This document shows, piece by piece, positions 7,773 to 19,901 of a DNA stretch of 64,000 bases. The stretch spans positions 248,001 through 312,000 of the forward strand of contig NZ_BCUT01000007.1 of assembly GCF_001591365.1 (NCBI RefSeq), in the 5' to 3' direction. How positions within the stretch are numbered: position 1 is the stretch's first letter; each line of letters starts with the position of its first letter. The stretch comes from Variovorax paradoxus NBRC 15149 (GTDB lineage Bacteria > Pseudomonadota > Gammaproteobacteria > Burkholderiales > Burkholderiaceae_C). The position numbers and the translations under genes are program-made. The notes under the pieces were generated by a model. That model saw only the letters and a list, made by a program, of their open reading frames with translations. It made no database searches and was not told the origin of the DNA.

Positions 7773-8588
7773 ATGTCGAACCGTCCATCCTTCGCAGAAC
7801 AGCCCGGCGCCGGCAGCAGCGCGCTGGCCGTGCGCCAGGCCTGCCGCAGCGGCGCGCTGAACGCCCACACCAGCGGGCTCGCAAGCGCCCATGTGCAGGG
7901 CAACCTCGTGATCCTGCCGCGGGCGCACGCGGCCGACTTCCTGCGCTTCTGCCAAGCCAACCCCAAGCCCTGCCCCTTGCTCGGCGTCTCGGAAGCCGGC
8001 GACCCGGCGCTGCCGGCGCTCGGCGAGGACATCGACATCCGCACCGACCTGCCACGCTACCGCGTGTGGCGTGACGGCGTGCTGGCGGACGAACCCACCG
8101 ACGTGCGCGCGCTCTGGAGCGACGACCTGGTGAGCTTCGTCATCGGCTGCTCCTTCACCTTCGAGCATGCGCTGATGGCCGAGGGCATTGCGCTGCGCCA
8201 CGTGGCGCAGGGCCGCAACGTGGCGATGTACCGCACCTCGATGGCCACCGTGCCGGCCGGCGCCTTCCATGGGCCGATGGTGGTTTCGATGCGCCCGCTG
8301 CGCGCGGCCGATGCCATCCGCGCCGTGCAGATCACTTCGCGCTTTCCGGCCGTGCACGGCGCGCCGGTGCACATCGGCGACCCGGCGCTGATCGGCATCC
8401 GCTCGATCGCCGATCCCGACTACGGCGACGCGGTCGAGGTCATGCCCGGCGAGCTGCCCGTGTTCTGGGCCTGCGGCGTCACGCCCCAGGCCGCGCTGGC
8501 CGCCGCCCGGCTGCCGTTCGCCATCACGCACGCGCCGGGCTCGATGCTCGTGACCGACCTGCTGCACCGCCAGCTGGCCGCGTTCTAG
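7773..8588 (+). CDS. DUF1445 (YcsI family) protein, putative hydro-lyase / D-glutamate cyclase-like
   Basis: 271 residues, cytoplasmic. Family features include VRQACRSGALNAHTSGLASA, GNLVILPRAHAADFLRFC, DLVSFVIGCSFTFEHALMAEG, HGPMVVSMRPL and GELPVFWACGVTPQAAL. In Bacillus the homologue ycsI sits among the genes for 5-oxoprolinase PxpABC, and the animal D-glutamate cyclase carries a domain of this family, so a link to 5-oxoproline or D-glutamate turnover is suggested by family and by the oplAH gene two positions downstream. The reaction itself is not established here. It is the first gene of ycsI-like/MFS/oplAH. Confidence 0.85.
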   Translation: MSNRPSFAEQPGAGSSALAVRQACRSGALNAHTSGLASAHVQGNLVILPRAHAADFLRFCQANPKPCPLLGVSEAGDPALPALGEDIDIRTDLPRYRVWRDGVLADEPTDVRALWSDDLVSFVIGCSFTFEHALMAEGIALRHVAQGRNVAMYRTSMATVPAGAFHGPMVVSMRPLRAADAIRAVQITSRFPAVHGAPVHIGDPALIGIRSIADPDYGDAVEVMPGELPVFWACGVTPQAALAAARLPFAITHAPGSMLVTDLLHRQLAAF

Positions 8589-8631
8589 ACGCGGCGCTTT
8601 CGACCCATTCAAAACCCAAGGAGACAAGCAC

Positions 8632-9924
8632 ATGAAGACCACCCTCGACGCCACCCAGGCGGGCGACGCCACGCCAGCCGGAGGCAGCTGGCTGCGCACG
8701 CTCAACCCGAACGAGAAGCGCACGCTCGCCGCATCCTTCAGCGGCTATGCGGTCGACGCCTTTGACTACTACACGCTGCCGCTGGTCACGCCCATCCTGC
8801 TGTCGCTGTGGGGCATGAGCAAGACCGAGGTGGGGCTGATCGGCACCGCCACGCTGGTGGCCTCGGCCATCGGCGGCTGGGTGGCCGGCATCCTGGCCGA
8901 CATGTACGGGCGGGTGCGCATCCTGCAGCTCACGATCCTGGTCTTTGCCATCTTCACCTTTGCCTGCGGCCTTTCGCGCACGCCGGAAGAGCTGCTGATC
9001 GCACGCACGCTGCAGGGCCTGGGCTTCGGCGGCGAATGGGCGGTGGGCTCGGTGCTCATTGCCGAGATGATCCGGCCTGCCTACCGGGGCAAGGCGGTGG
9101 GCCTGGTGCAGAGCAGCTGGGCCATCGGATGGGGCGCGGCGGTGCTGGTGTCGATGGCGCTGTTCTCCTTCCTGCCGCCGGAGTATTCATGGCGCGCGAT
9201 GTTCCTGCTGGGGCTGCTGCCGGCGATCCTGATCGTGTTCATCCGCCGCTCGATCCGCGACCCGGAGATCTACGTGCAGAGCCGCGCCGCCGTGGCGCGC
9301 GGCGAGCGCAGCGGCAATTTCCTCGCGATCTTCAAGCCCGGCATGCTGGGCACCACGGTGCTCGCGAGCCTGCTGTTCACCGGCATGCAGGGCGGCTACT
9401 ACGCGATCGGCGTCTGGCTGCCCACCTTCCTGAAGAACGAACGCCATCTCACGGTGCTGGGCTCGGGCGGCTACCAGTTCATGTTCATCATCGGCGCTTT
9501 CATCGGCTACCTGTGCGGTGCCTACCTGTCGGACCGGCTCGGACGGCGCCGCGCCTTCATCCTGTTTGCGGTGGGGGCCGGATCGCTGGTCTATGCCTAC
9601 ACGCTCTTGCCCATCACCGACGGCCTGATGCTGCTGCTGGGCTTTCCGCTCGGCTTCTTCATGTCGGGCATCTTCAGCGGCGCGGGCGCCTTCCTGGCCG
9701 AGCTTTTTCCCAATGAGCTGCGCGGCTCCGGGCAGGGCTTTTGCTACAACTTCGGGCGCGGCATCGGCGCCACCTTTCCGGCGCTGGTCGGCGTGCTGAG
9801 CGACCGCATGCACCTTTCGCTGGGCACGGCCATCGGCGTGTGCGCCGCGGTGGCCTACGCCATGGTGGTGATCGTGGCGCTCTGCCTGCCCGAGACGCGC
9901 GGGCGCGACCTGCGGCAGAACTGA
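8632..9924 (+). CDS. MFS transporter, metabolite:proton symporter type
   Basis: 430 residues with about 12 membrane helices. The ATG follows AAGGAGAC. Family marks are DAFDYYTLPLV in the first helix, the loop GILADMYGRVRIL, the helix-4 stretch RTLQGLGFGGEWAVGSVLIA and the second-half loop LSDRLGRRRAF; the C-terminus LPETRGRDL is typical of sugar/aromatic-acid type symporters. Placed between a DUF1445 gene and 5-oxoprolinase, it is a good candidate for importing 5-oxoproline, a hydantoin-like compound or a related amide (inference from context). Confidence 0.88.
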   Translation: MKTTLDATQAGDATPAGGSWLRTLNPNEKRTLAASFSGYAVDAFDYYTLPLVTPILLSLWGMSKTEVGLIGTATLVASAIGGWVAGILADMYGRVRILQLTILVFAIFTFACGLSRTPEELLIARTLQGLGFGGEWAVGSVLIAEMIRPAYRGKAVGLVQSSWAIGWGAAVLVSMALFSFLPPEYSWRAMFLLGLLPAILIVFIRRSIRDPEIYVQSRAAVARGERSGNFLAIFKPGMLGTTVLASLLFTGMQGGYYAIGVWLPTFLKNERHLTVLGSGGYQFMFIIGAFIGYLCGAYLSDRLGRRRAFILFAVGAGSLVYAYTLLPITDGLMLLLGFPLGFFMSGIFSGAGAFLAELFPNELRGSGQGFCYNFGRGIGATFPALVGVLSDRMHLSLGTAIGVCAAVAYAMVVIVALCLPETRGRDLRQN

Positions 9925-9958
9925 TCCGGACCTCTTTCTCCTTTTTCGCGAAGACTTC

Positions 9959-13615
<3,657 letters not shown>

Positions 13616-13657
13616 ACTGTGCTGTGCATTCTGTCGGCGGGGGTGCGCTCCCGCCGG

Positions 13658-13871
13658 CGGGGTACCTTGCTCCGCGAATGTCCTCCGCCCTGCGGGCTCC
13701 CCCTTGATTTCGCTGCGCAAGGCACCCCATCGACGGGAGCGTGATCAGAGCAGTCGTTGATCAGCGGTACACCAGCAGCGTGCCCAAGTGCACAGGGCAT
13801 CGGGTGCTCCCCGCAGCGAAATAAAGGAGGAGGCCGAAGGCCGGGGGACATTCGCGGAGGGGAGTACCCGG
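13658..13871. repeat. Long imperfect inverted repeat pair in the oplAH/ETF-QO gap
   Basis: The left arm (13658-13726) and the reverse complement of the right arm (13803-13871) match at about 54 of 69 positions without gaps, including CTCCGCGAATGTCC and ATTTCGCTGCG. The arms are separated by 76 bases. Each arm has its own small dyad (CCGGCCTTCGGCC in the right arm). This occupies most of the gap 13616-13933 between two convergent genes. I see no ORF of note in it. It looks like two copies, in opposite orientation, of a dispersed intergenic element, or the ends of a small non-autonomous element. Confidence 0.8.
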
Positions 13872-13890
13872 TGGCCTGTGCATGCGCCCT

Positions 13891-13918
13891 GAACAACAGC
13901 GCCCCGAACAACAGCGCC
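13891..13918. repeat. Short tandem repeat GAACAACAGCGCC x2
   Basis: A 13-base unit occurs at 13891-13903 and again, identical, at 13906-13918, with a 15-base period, just downstream of the ETF-QO stop codon. No function is evident. Confidence 0.75.
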
Positions 13919-13933
13919 AAAAACGAGAGAGAG

Positions 13934-15637
13934 CTACATCCCCACGTAGTTAGGCCCGCCGCCCCCTTCAGGCGTGACCCACACGATGTTCTGCGTCGGG
14001 TCCTTGATGTCGCAGGTCTTGCAGTGCACGCAGTTCTGCGCGTTGATCTGCAGGCGCTCCTTGCCGGCGTTGGCCTCGTCGGGCACGAACTCGTACACGC
14101 CGGCCGGGCAGTAGCGGCTTTCGGGGCCCGCGAACTTCGACAGATTGATGTTCACCGGCACCGACGCATCCTTGAGCGTCAGGTGTGCAGGCTGCTGCTC
14201 CTCGTGGTTGGTGTTGCTGATGAACACGCTCGAGAGGCGGTCGAAGGTCAGCTTGCCGTCCGGCTTCGGATAGGCGATGGGCTTGCACTCCGCCGCCGGC
14301 TTGAGGTACAGGTGGTCCGGCTTGTTGCGGCGCAGGGTCCATGGAATGTGGCCCTTGAGCAGCCACTGCTCGATGCCGTTCATGAAGGTGGCAATGCCCA
14401 GCCCCTTCTTGAACCAGGCCTTGAAGTTGCGTGACTTGTTCAGCTCCGCGTGGAGCCAGCTCTTCTCGAACGCCGCCGGGTAGGCCGTGAGCTCGTCGTG
14501 CTGGCGGCCGGCCTGCACCGCGACGAAGGCCGCTTCGGCGGCCAGCATGCCGGTCTTGATGGCGGCGTGGCTGCCCTTGATGCGGCTCACGTTCAGGTAG
14601 CCGGCCTCGCAGCCGACCAGCGCGCCGCCCGGGAACACCGTCTTGGGCAGCGACGTCAGGCCGCCGGCCGTGATGGCGCGCGCGCCGTAGCCGATGCGCT
14701 TGGCCGGCTTGATGCCCTGGGCCTCGTCGCCCTCGAGGTACCAGCGGATGTTGGGGTGCAGCTTCCAGCGCTGCATTTCCTCGAACGGGCTCAGGTAGGG
14801 GTTGCTGTAGTCCAGGCCCGTGATGAAGCCCATGGAGATCTTGTTGTCTTCCATGTGATAGAGGAAGGCGCCGCCGTAGGTGTCGCTCTTCATCGGCCAG
14901 CCGGCGGTGTGCAGCACGAAGCCGGGCTGGTGGCGCTTGGGGTCGACTTCCCACACTTCCTTCACGCCCAGGCCGTAGGTCTGCGGGTCCTTGCCCTCGT
15001 CGAGCTTGAATCTGGCGATCAGCTGGCGGCCCAGGTGGCCGCGCGCGCCTTCGGCAAACACCGTGTACTTGCCCAGGAGCTCCATGCCGAGCTGGAAGTT
15101 CTCGGTGGGTTCGCCGTCCTTGCCCACGCCCATGTTGCCGGTGGCCACGCCGCGCACCGAGCCGTTCTCGTTGTAGAGCACTTCGGCCGCCGGGAAGCCC
15201 GGAAAGATCTCCACGCCCAGGTTCTCGGCCTGCTGCGCCAGCCACTTGGTGAAGGCGCCCAGGCTGATGATGTAGTTGCCGTGGTTCTGGAAGCAGGCCG
15301 GAAGGAACAGGTTGGGCGTGCGCAGGCCCGATTTTTCGCCGAGGAACACCATGGCGTCGTCGGTCACGGGCTGGTTCAGCGGGGCGCCCAGCTCCTTCCA
15401 GTCGGGCAGCAGCTCGTTGAGCGCGCGCGGGTCCATGATGGCGCCCGAGAGAATGTGCGCGCCGGGCTCGGAGCCCTTCTCGAGCACCACCACCGAGATT
15501 TCCTTGTCGTGCTGGGCCGCCAGCTGCTTGAGCCGGATGGCGGTCGAGAGGCCGGCCGGGCCGCCGCCGACGACCACCACGTCATATTCCATGGATTCGC
15601 GGGGGCCGAACTGGGCGAGGATTTCGTCGTGGGTCAT
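13934..15637 (-). CDS. Electron transfer flavoprotein-ubiquinone oxidoreductase
   Basis: 567 residues, the normal length. FAD-binding DVVVVGGGPAGLSTAIRL is at about residues 19-36; the ubiquinone/FAD part contains GSEPGAHILSGAIMDPRAL, and the C-terminus carries the 4Fe-4S cysteines in SRYCPAGVYEF and NCVHCKTCDIKDP. The enzyme passes electrons from ETF, reduced by acyl-CoA and other flavin dehydrogenases, into the quinone pool at the membrane. It should serve the acyl-CoA dehydrogenase of the valine operon at 47385. An internal ATG (MEYDVV, residue 16) is an alternative start. It is convergent with oplAH and divergent from the SDR gene. Confidence 0.97.
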   Translation of the reverse strand: MTHDEILAQFGPRESMEYDVVVVGGGPAGLSTAIRLKQLAAQHDKEISVVVLEKGSEPGAHILSGAIMDPRALNELLPDWKELGAPLNQPVTDDAMVFLGEKSGLRTPNLFLPACFQNHGNYIISLGAFTKWLAQQAENLGVEIFPGFPAAEVLYNENGSVRGVATGNMGVGKDGEPTENFQLGMELLGKYTVFAEGARGHLGRQLIARFKLDEGKDPQTYGLGVKEVWEVDPKRHQPGFVLHTAGWPMKSDTYGGAFLYHMEDNKISMGFITGLDYSNPYLSPFEEMQRWKLHPNIRWYLEGDEAQGIKPAKRIGYGARAITAGGLTSLPKTVFPGGALVGCEAGYLNVSRIKGSHAAIKTGMLAAEAAFVAVQAGRQHDELTAYPAAFEKSWLHAELNKSRNFKAWFKKGLGIATFMNGIEQWLLKGHIPWTLRRNKPDHLYLKPAAECKPIAYPKPDGKLTFDRLSSVFISNTNHEEQQPAHLTLKDASVPVNINLSKFAGPESRYCPAGVYEFVPDEANAGKERLQINAQNCVHCKTCDIKDPTQNIVWVTPEGGGGPNYVGM

Positions 15638-15755
15638 GTGGGGTCTCGTCGATAATGATTTGAGGCTCGGACGCTTCGAGGGCGCGAAACATTTTATGTG
15701 GAGTGCCGGGCGTCGCCTCGGCGACTCGGCAACCGCTCAACAGGACCCCCTTCCC

Positions 15756-16538
15756 ATGGCTTACAGCATCGATCTTTCGGGCCGCGTGGCCTTCATCACC
15801 GGCGCTTCCAGCGGGCTGGGCGCGCAGTTTGCCAAGACGCTGGCGCGTGCCGGCGCCGCGGTGGTGCTCGCGAGCCGCCGGCTCGAGAAACTGAAGGAGC
15901 TGCGCGCCCGCATCGAGGGCGAGGGCGGCGACGCGCATGCGGTCGAGCTCGACGTGACCGACATCGGCAGCATCAAGGCCGCGGTGGCGCGCGCCGAAAC
16001 CGAGGTCGGCCCCATCGACATCCTGGTCAACAACTCGGGCGTGAGCACCACCCAGCGCCTTTCGGACGTCACGCCGGACGACTACGACTACATCTTCGAC
16101 ACCAACGTGAAGGGCTCCTTCTTCGTCGCACAGGAGGTGGGCAAGCGCATGCTGGCGCGCGCCGACGGTTCGGCGCCGGGCACCTACATCGGCGGGCGCA
16201 TCATCAACATCGCCTCGGTGGCGGCGCTCAAGGTGCTGCCGCAGATCGGCACCTACTGCATGAGCAAGGCCGCGGTCGTGCAGATGACCAAAGCCATGGC
16301 GCTCGAATGGGGCCGCTTCGGCATCAACGTGAACGCGCTGTGCCCGGGCTACATCGCGACCGAGCTCAACGAGGACCACTGGGCCTCCGAAGGCGGCGCC
16401 AAGCTCGTGAGCATGCTGCCGCGCAAGCGCGTGGGCAAGCCCGAAGACCTGGACGGCCTGATCGTGCTGCTGGCCAGCGGCCAGAGCCATTTCGTGAACG
16501 GCGCGGTCATTGCGGCCGACGACGGGTTCGCGCTCTGA
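15756..16538 (+). CDS. Short-chain dehydrogenase/reductase
   Basis: 260 residues. The start is the ATG at 15756 (MAYSIDLSGRVAFITGASSG); the frame is open further upstream only because of the GC-rich antisense of ETF-QO. Classical SDR features: TGASSGLG at residues 15-22, NNSG at 92-95, catalytic S154, Y167 and K171 (GTYCMSKAAVV). The C-terminus is of the usual classical type. The substrate is unknown; such enzymes beside thioesterases and ETF-QO often act on hydroxyacyl-CoA or related compounds. It is followed 21 bases later by a hotdog thioesterase on the same strand, suggesting an operon. Confidence 0.92.
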   Translation: MAYSIDLSGRVAFITGASSGLGAQFAKTLARAGAAVVLASRRLEKLKELRARIEGEGGDAHAVELDVTDIGSIKAAVARAETEVGPIDILVNNSGVSTTQRLSDVTPDDYDYIFDTNVKGSFFVAQEVGKRMLARADGSAPGTYIGGRIINIASVAALKVLPQIGTYCMSKAAVVQMTKAMALEWGRFGINVNALCPGYIATELNEDHWASEGGAKLVSMLPRKRVGKPEDLDGLIVLLASGQSHFVNGAVIAADDGFAL

Positions 16539-16559
16539 TCCCCTCCATCAAAGCCACCG

Positions 16560-16982
16560 ATGAGAATCGAAATCCCCGAGAAGAAAAAGTTCGTGTTCGA
16601 GATGTCCATCCCCATCCGCTGGGGCGACATGGACGCCATGGGGCACCTGAACAACGGCACCTATTTCCGCTACCTCGAAACCGCGCGCATCGACTGGATC
16701 CGCTCGCTCGGCATCGACCCCGCGCCGGGCGGCGAGGGCATGGTGATCGTCAACGCCTTCTGCAATTTCTACCGGCAGATCGAGTACCCCGGCGACGTGC
16801 TGCTCAAGATGTACGTGAGCGACCCGGCGCGCACCACCTTCGAGAGCTGGGCCACCATGGCGCGGGCCGAGGCGCCCGAGGTGATCTGCGCGGCCGGCGG
16901 GGCGACCACGATCTGGGTCGATTTTCCGAAGCAGAAGGCGCTGCCCTTGCCCGACTGGCTGCGCGCGGTGGTGAGCGAATAG
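16560..16982 (+). CDS. Acyl-CoA thioesterase, 4-hydroxybenzoyl-CoA/YbgC hotdog family
   Basis: 140 residues, single hotdog domain. The catalytic region IRWGDMDAMGHLNNGTYFRY contains the Asp of the 4HBT family (GDMDAMGHLNN), followed by YLETARIDWIRSLG and the turn YRQIEYPGDVLLKMYV. It hydrolyses an acyl-CoA in the cytoplasm; chain specificity cannot be predicted. It lies 21 bases after the SDR gene, likely co-transcribed, and is convergent with the sensor kinase gene, only 9 bases away. Confidence 0.92.
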   Translation: MRIEIPEKKKFVFEMSIPIRWGDMDAMGHLNNGTYFRYLETARIDWIRSLGIDPAPGGEGMVIVNAFCNFYRQIEYPGDVLLKMYVSDPARTTFESWATMARAEAPEVICAAGGATTIWVDFPKQKALPLPDWLRAVVSE

Positions 16983-16991
16983 GGCGCGCAG

Positions 16992-18344
16992 CTACGCCGG
17001 CCGCAGCACGATGCGCGCCTCGAAGCCATGGGCCGCACCCGGCGGCGGTGATGCCAGCTCGAGCCTGGCGCCGAGCTTCTCGACGATGGTGCCCACGATC
17101 GACAGCCCCAGGCCGTAGCCTGCCCGATCGGAGCTGTGGCGCACGTGGCGCTGCTGCAGCGTGGCGAGCTGTTCGGCGCTGACGCCCGCGCCGAAGTCGC
17201 GCACCGCGAGCGTGCAGGGCGCCATCACCTCGATCACCACGCGGCCGTTGCCGCCGTAGCGCAGCGCGTTTTCCACCAGGTTGCGCAGCGCGATCGCCAG
17301 CGCATCGACGTCGCCCGAGGCAATGGGCGCGGCGTCGTCGGGCACCTTGAGCGCGAGCCGCTCGCTGATCTGCGGGTCGTTCCAGAAGTCCTGCGCCACG
17401 GCGCCGGCCAGCTGCACCAGGTCGACCGGCGCGCGCGCGAGCGATGCGGCCGATTCCGCGCGCGAGAGCTGCAGCAGCTTCTCGGCGCGGTGGCTGAGCA
17501 GCTGCAGCGCATCGAGCGCCGCCTGCACGTCGTTGCGCCGCAGGTCGTGCTCGAGCGCGGTCTGCAGCCGCAGCCGCGCCGCGGCCAGCGGGGTTCTGAG
17601 CTCGTGCGCCGCGTTGGCGGCCAGCGCGCGTTCGACGTCGAGCGAATGCGACAGCCGCTCCAGCAGGCTGTTGACGTGGTCGCCGACCGAGCGCAGCTCG
17701 CGCGGCAGGCCGGGCAGCGTGATGGGGCGCAGGTCGGAGCCGCTGCGCTTCTCGATCTCGCCCGCGAGCTGCTGCAGCACGCGCAGCTCGTTGCGCGCCA
17801 CCTTGCGCAGCACCAGCGCCAGCAGCGGCAGCACGGCACCGAGCGGAATGATCAGCCCGAACAGCGTGCGGTTCAGCGCCGAGCGCCGCTCGTCGAGCGG
17901 ATCGGCCACCTGGAAGTAAAGGCCCAGCGTGGGATGCCGCACCGTATAGATGCGCCAGGTCTGGTTGTTGGCGAAGCCGGGAGCCAGCGGAACGTCGAAG
18001 GCGCCGTCGGGCGCCTCGGCCGAGCGCAGCAGCACGTGCTCGTGGATGTCCACCACCTGGTACATCACGGCGTCCTCGGAGAACAGCTGCTTGGGCGCGA
18101 TCACCGGCGTGTCCGGCGTGGTGCCTGAATGCTGCATCTTGCCGAATTCCTGCAGCGCCATGTCGAACATGCGGTGCGAGACCTCGACCAGTTCGTTGTC
18201 GAAGTTGTGGTTGATCTCGCGGTCCACATACCAGACCACGGCCAGCACGCACAGCATCCACACGCCGCCGACCCAGAGGATCAGGGTGCGCGTCAGGCGG
18301 CCGGCCAGCGTGTCGCGGTCGTCCTTCGGGAGTGCCGCGTTCAT
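16992..18344 (-). CDS. Sensor histidine kinase of an OmpR-type two-component system (PmrB/QseC-like)
   Basis: 450 residues from the ATG at 18344, which overlaps the response regulator stop (ATGA). Membrane helix at about 20-41, a periplasmic domain of some 120 residues, a second helix at about 159-180, a HAMP-like linker, then the dimerisation motif AAHELRTPLAAARLRL with phospho-acceptor H247. N-, G1- and G2-type ATP-binding stretches follow (LRNLVENALRYGG, VRDFGAGV, GYGLGLSIVGTIV). It should phosphorylate the adjacent regulator in response to an envelope signal. The facing eptA and PAP2 genes suggest a role in lipid A modification, as for PmrAB (inference). Confidence 0.94.
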   Translation of the reverse strand: MNAALPKDDRDTLAGRLTRTLILWVGGVWMLCVLAVVWYVDREINHNFDNELVEVSHRMFDMALQEFGKMQHSGTTPDTPVIAPKQLFSEDAVMYQVVDIHEHVLLRSAEAPDGAFDVPLAPGFANNQTWRIYTVRHPTLGLYFQVADPLDERRSALNRTLFGLIIPLGAVLPLLALVLRKVARNELRVLQQLAGEIEKRSGSDLRPITLPGLPRELRSVGDHVNSLLERLSHSLDVERALAANAAHELRTPLAAARLRLQTALEHDLRRNDVQAALDALQLLSHRAEKLLQLSRAESAASLARAPVDLVQLAGAVAQDFWNDPQISERLALKVPDDAAPIASGDVDALAIALRNLVENALRYGGNGRVVIEVMAPCTLAVRDFGAGVSAEQLATLQQRHVRHSSDRAGYGLGLSIVGTIVEKLGARLELASPPPGAAHGFEARIVLRPA

Positions 18345-19015
18345 TCGTCGTCGCCCGACGAGGTCGACAGCCGGTAGCCGAGGCCGCGCAGTGTCTGGAT
18401 GTGGTTCTTGCCCAGCTTGCGCCGCAGGCGGCTGATGAACACTTCGAGCGTGTTGCTGTCGGCCTCGTCGCCGAAGCCGTAGAGCGCGTCGGCCAGGTTC
18501 TCGCGGGTGTGGATGCGCTCGGGCCGCGTGGCCATCACGCGCAGCAGGGCCCATTCCTTCTGCGTAAGGACGACCGGGTTGCCGTCCTTGCGGACCCGAT
18601 CGTGCGCCAGGTCGATCTCCAGCGTGCCCAGGTGCAGCACCGGCGAGCTGCCGGCGCTGCGCCGCCGCTCCACGGCGCGCAGCCGCGCCAGCAGCTCGGC
18701 CGGGTCGTAGGGCTTGATGAGGTAGTCGTCGGCGCCGGCGTCGAGCCCGCGGATGCGGTCGGTGACCTGGTCGCGCGCCGTCAGCACGATGACGATCGGC
18801 GGCTCGCGCAGCGCGCGCACCTGGGGCAGCAGCGACAGGCCGTCGCCGTCGCCCAGGTGCAGGTCGAGTAGCACGGCGGCGTACTGCACCGAAAGCAGGG
18901 CGCCGCGCGCATCGGCGAGGCTGGGCGCCACGTCGACCACGAAAGCCTTTGCAACCAGGTAGCTGCAGACGGCGTCTGCCAACGCACTGTCATCTTCGAC
19001 GAGCAATATGCGCAC
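18341..19015 (-). CDS. OmpR-family response regulator (PmrA/QseB-like)
   Basis: 224 residues. Receiver domain with acidic pocket ED at 7-8, phospho-acceptor D51 (AVLLDLHLGDGDG), T79 and K101 (LIKPYDPAEL). The C-terminal winged helix runs from about residue 127 (LHLGTLEIDLAHDRVRKDG) to the end, with FISRLRRKLGKN as recognition-helix region. It is the first gene of the regulator-kinase pair, and its start is 157 bases from the divergent PAP2 gene. TTCAGG direct repeats at 11-base spacing in this gap are the likely binding site. Confidence 0.96.
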   Translation of the reverse strand: MRILLVEDDSALADAVCSYLVAKAFVVDVAPSLADARGALLSVQYAAVLLDLHLGDGDGLSLLPQVRALREPPIVIVLTARDQVTDRIRGLDAGADDYLIKPYDPAELLARLRAVERRRSAGSSPVLHLGTLEIDLAHDRVRKDGNPVVLTQKEWALLRVMATRPERIHTRENLADALYGFGDEADSNTLEVFISRLRRKLGKNHIQTLRGLGYRLSTSSGDDE

Positions 19016-19088
19016 GCGATGGGGTCTTTCCAGAAAAAAACGCAGTCTAGCGCCGACCGTGCGGCCGGACCGCGGCCGTCAGTTCCCG

Positions 19089-19145
19089 TTCAGGGCCGCT
19101 TCAGGCTCGGTTCAGGCCAGGCACGTAGGCTAGAGGGGTTTCAGG
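19089..19145 (+). promoter_or_regulatory. TTCAGG direct-repeat operator and -10-like element before the first PAP2 gene
   Basis: TTCAGG occurs at 19089, 19100 and 19111, that is with an exact 11-base period, and once more at 19140. A TAGGCT -10-like hexamer starts at 19126, 15 bases after the start of the third repeat. Direct repeats one helical turn apart are the usual form of OmpR-family sites. The same arrangement, with the same 15-base distance, precedes eptA. Because it lies between divergent genes it may also control the two-component genes themselves. Confidence 0.75.
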
Positions 19146-19172
19146 CTTGCCGGCTTCTCTCCCCCTCTGTCC

Positions 19173-19901
19173 ATGACGCGTGTCCCGAATCCTCCGAATC
19201 CCTCGAACCTTCGCCTGGGCGTGCTGACCCTCCTTGCATTGGCGCTGCTGCTCGCGTGGGACGCTACAGGCGGCGATCTCGCCCTGGCGCGCCTCGCGGG
19301 CACGCCCATGGGCTTTCCGTGGCGCGAGAACGCCTTCCTGGTGCACGTGATGCACGAGGGCGCGAAGGACCTGAGCTGGCTGTTCGTGATCGCGCTGTTC
19401 GCCGCCATCCGCTGGCCGCTCGGCATCCTGCGCCGGCTGCCGGTTCGCGCCCGGGCCCAATTGGCATTCACGGTGCTGCTCTCGGTCCTCGCCGTCAGCC
19501 TGCTCAAGCATGCGAGCCACACGAGCTGCCCCTGGGACCTGAAGGAGTTCGGCGGTGTGGCCAGCCACGTGTCGCATTGGGCATGGAAGGTCTATGACGG
19601 CGGCGCGGGCGGGTGCTTCCCGGCGGGCCATGCCTCGGCGGCCTTTGCCTACGCCGGCGGCTATTTCGTGCTGCGCCGGGTGTCGCCGCGTGCCGCGGTC
19701 CTCTGGCTTTGCGCGTCGCTGGCCGCGGGACTGCTGCTCGGCCTGTCGCAGCAGCTGCGGGGCGCGCACTACATGAGCCACACGCTCTGGACCGCCTGGA
19801 TCTGCTGGGTGGCGGGCTTTGCCATCGACCTGGTCGTCGCACCCCGCGCTTCGCGGCTGGCCGCAACCGAACCTGCCGCCGTGTTGCATGCAGGGCCTTG
19901 A
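19173..19901 (+). CDS. PAP2-family membrane phosphatase (first of two)
   Basis: 242 residues with about six membrane spans. PAP2 signature: KHASHTSCPWDL with K112 and P120 (motif 1), PAGHASAAF with H153 (motif 2) and LRGAHYMSHTLW with R196 and the catalytic-type H203 (motif 3). Enzymes of this family remove phosphate from lipid pyrophosphates or lipid A on the periplasmic side. No Shine-Dalgarno sequence is evident. It overlaps the second PAP2 gene by 14 bases, and both precede eptA, so a lipid A 1-phosphate or undecaprenyl-pyrophosphate substrate is likely (inference). Confidence 0.93.
   Translation: MTRVPNPPNPSNLRLGVLTLLALALLLAWDATGGDLALARLAGTPMGFPWRENAFLVHVMHEGAKDLSWLFVIALFAAIRWPLGILRRLPVRARAQLAFTVLLSVLAVSLLKHASHTSCPWDLKEFGGVASHVSHWAWKVYDGGAGGCFPAGHASAAFAYAGGYFVLRRVSPRAAVLWLCASLAAGLLLGLSQQLRGAHYMSHTLWTAWICWVAGFAIDLVVAPRASRLAATEPAAVLHAGP

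Noticed and set aside
15276..15755. 160-residue N-terminal extension of the SDR
   Set aside because: It is antisense to ETF-QO and the intergenic gap; the SDR fold starts at the ATG at 15756.
19819..19887. Upstream extension of the second PAP2 protein
   Set aside because: The added residues are the out-of-frame reading of the first PAP2 gene; the ATG at 19888 gives a normal BcrC-like N-terminus.
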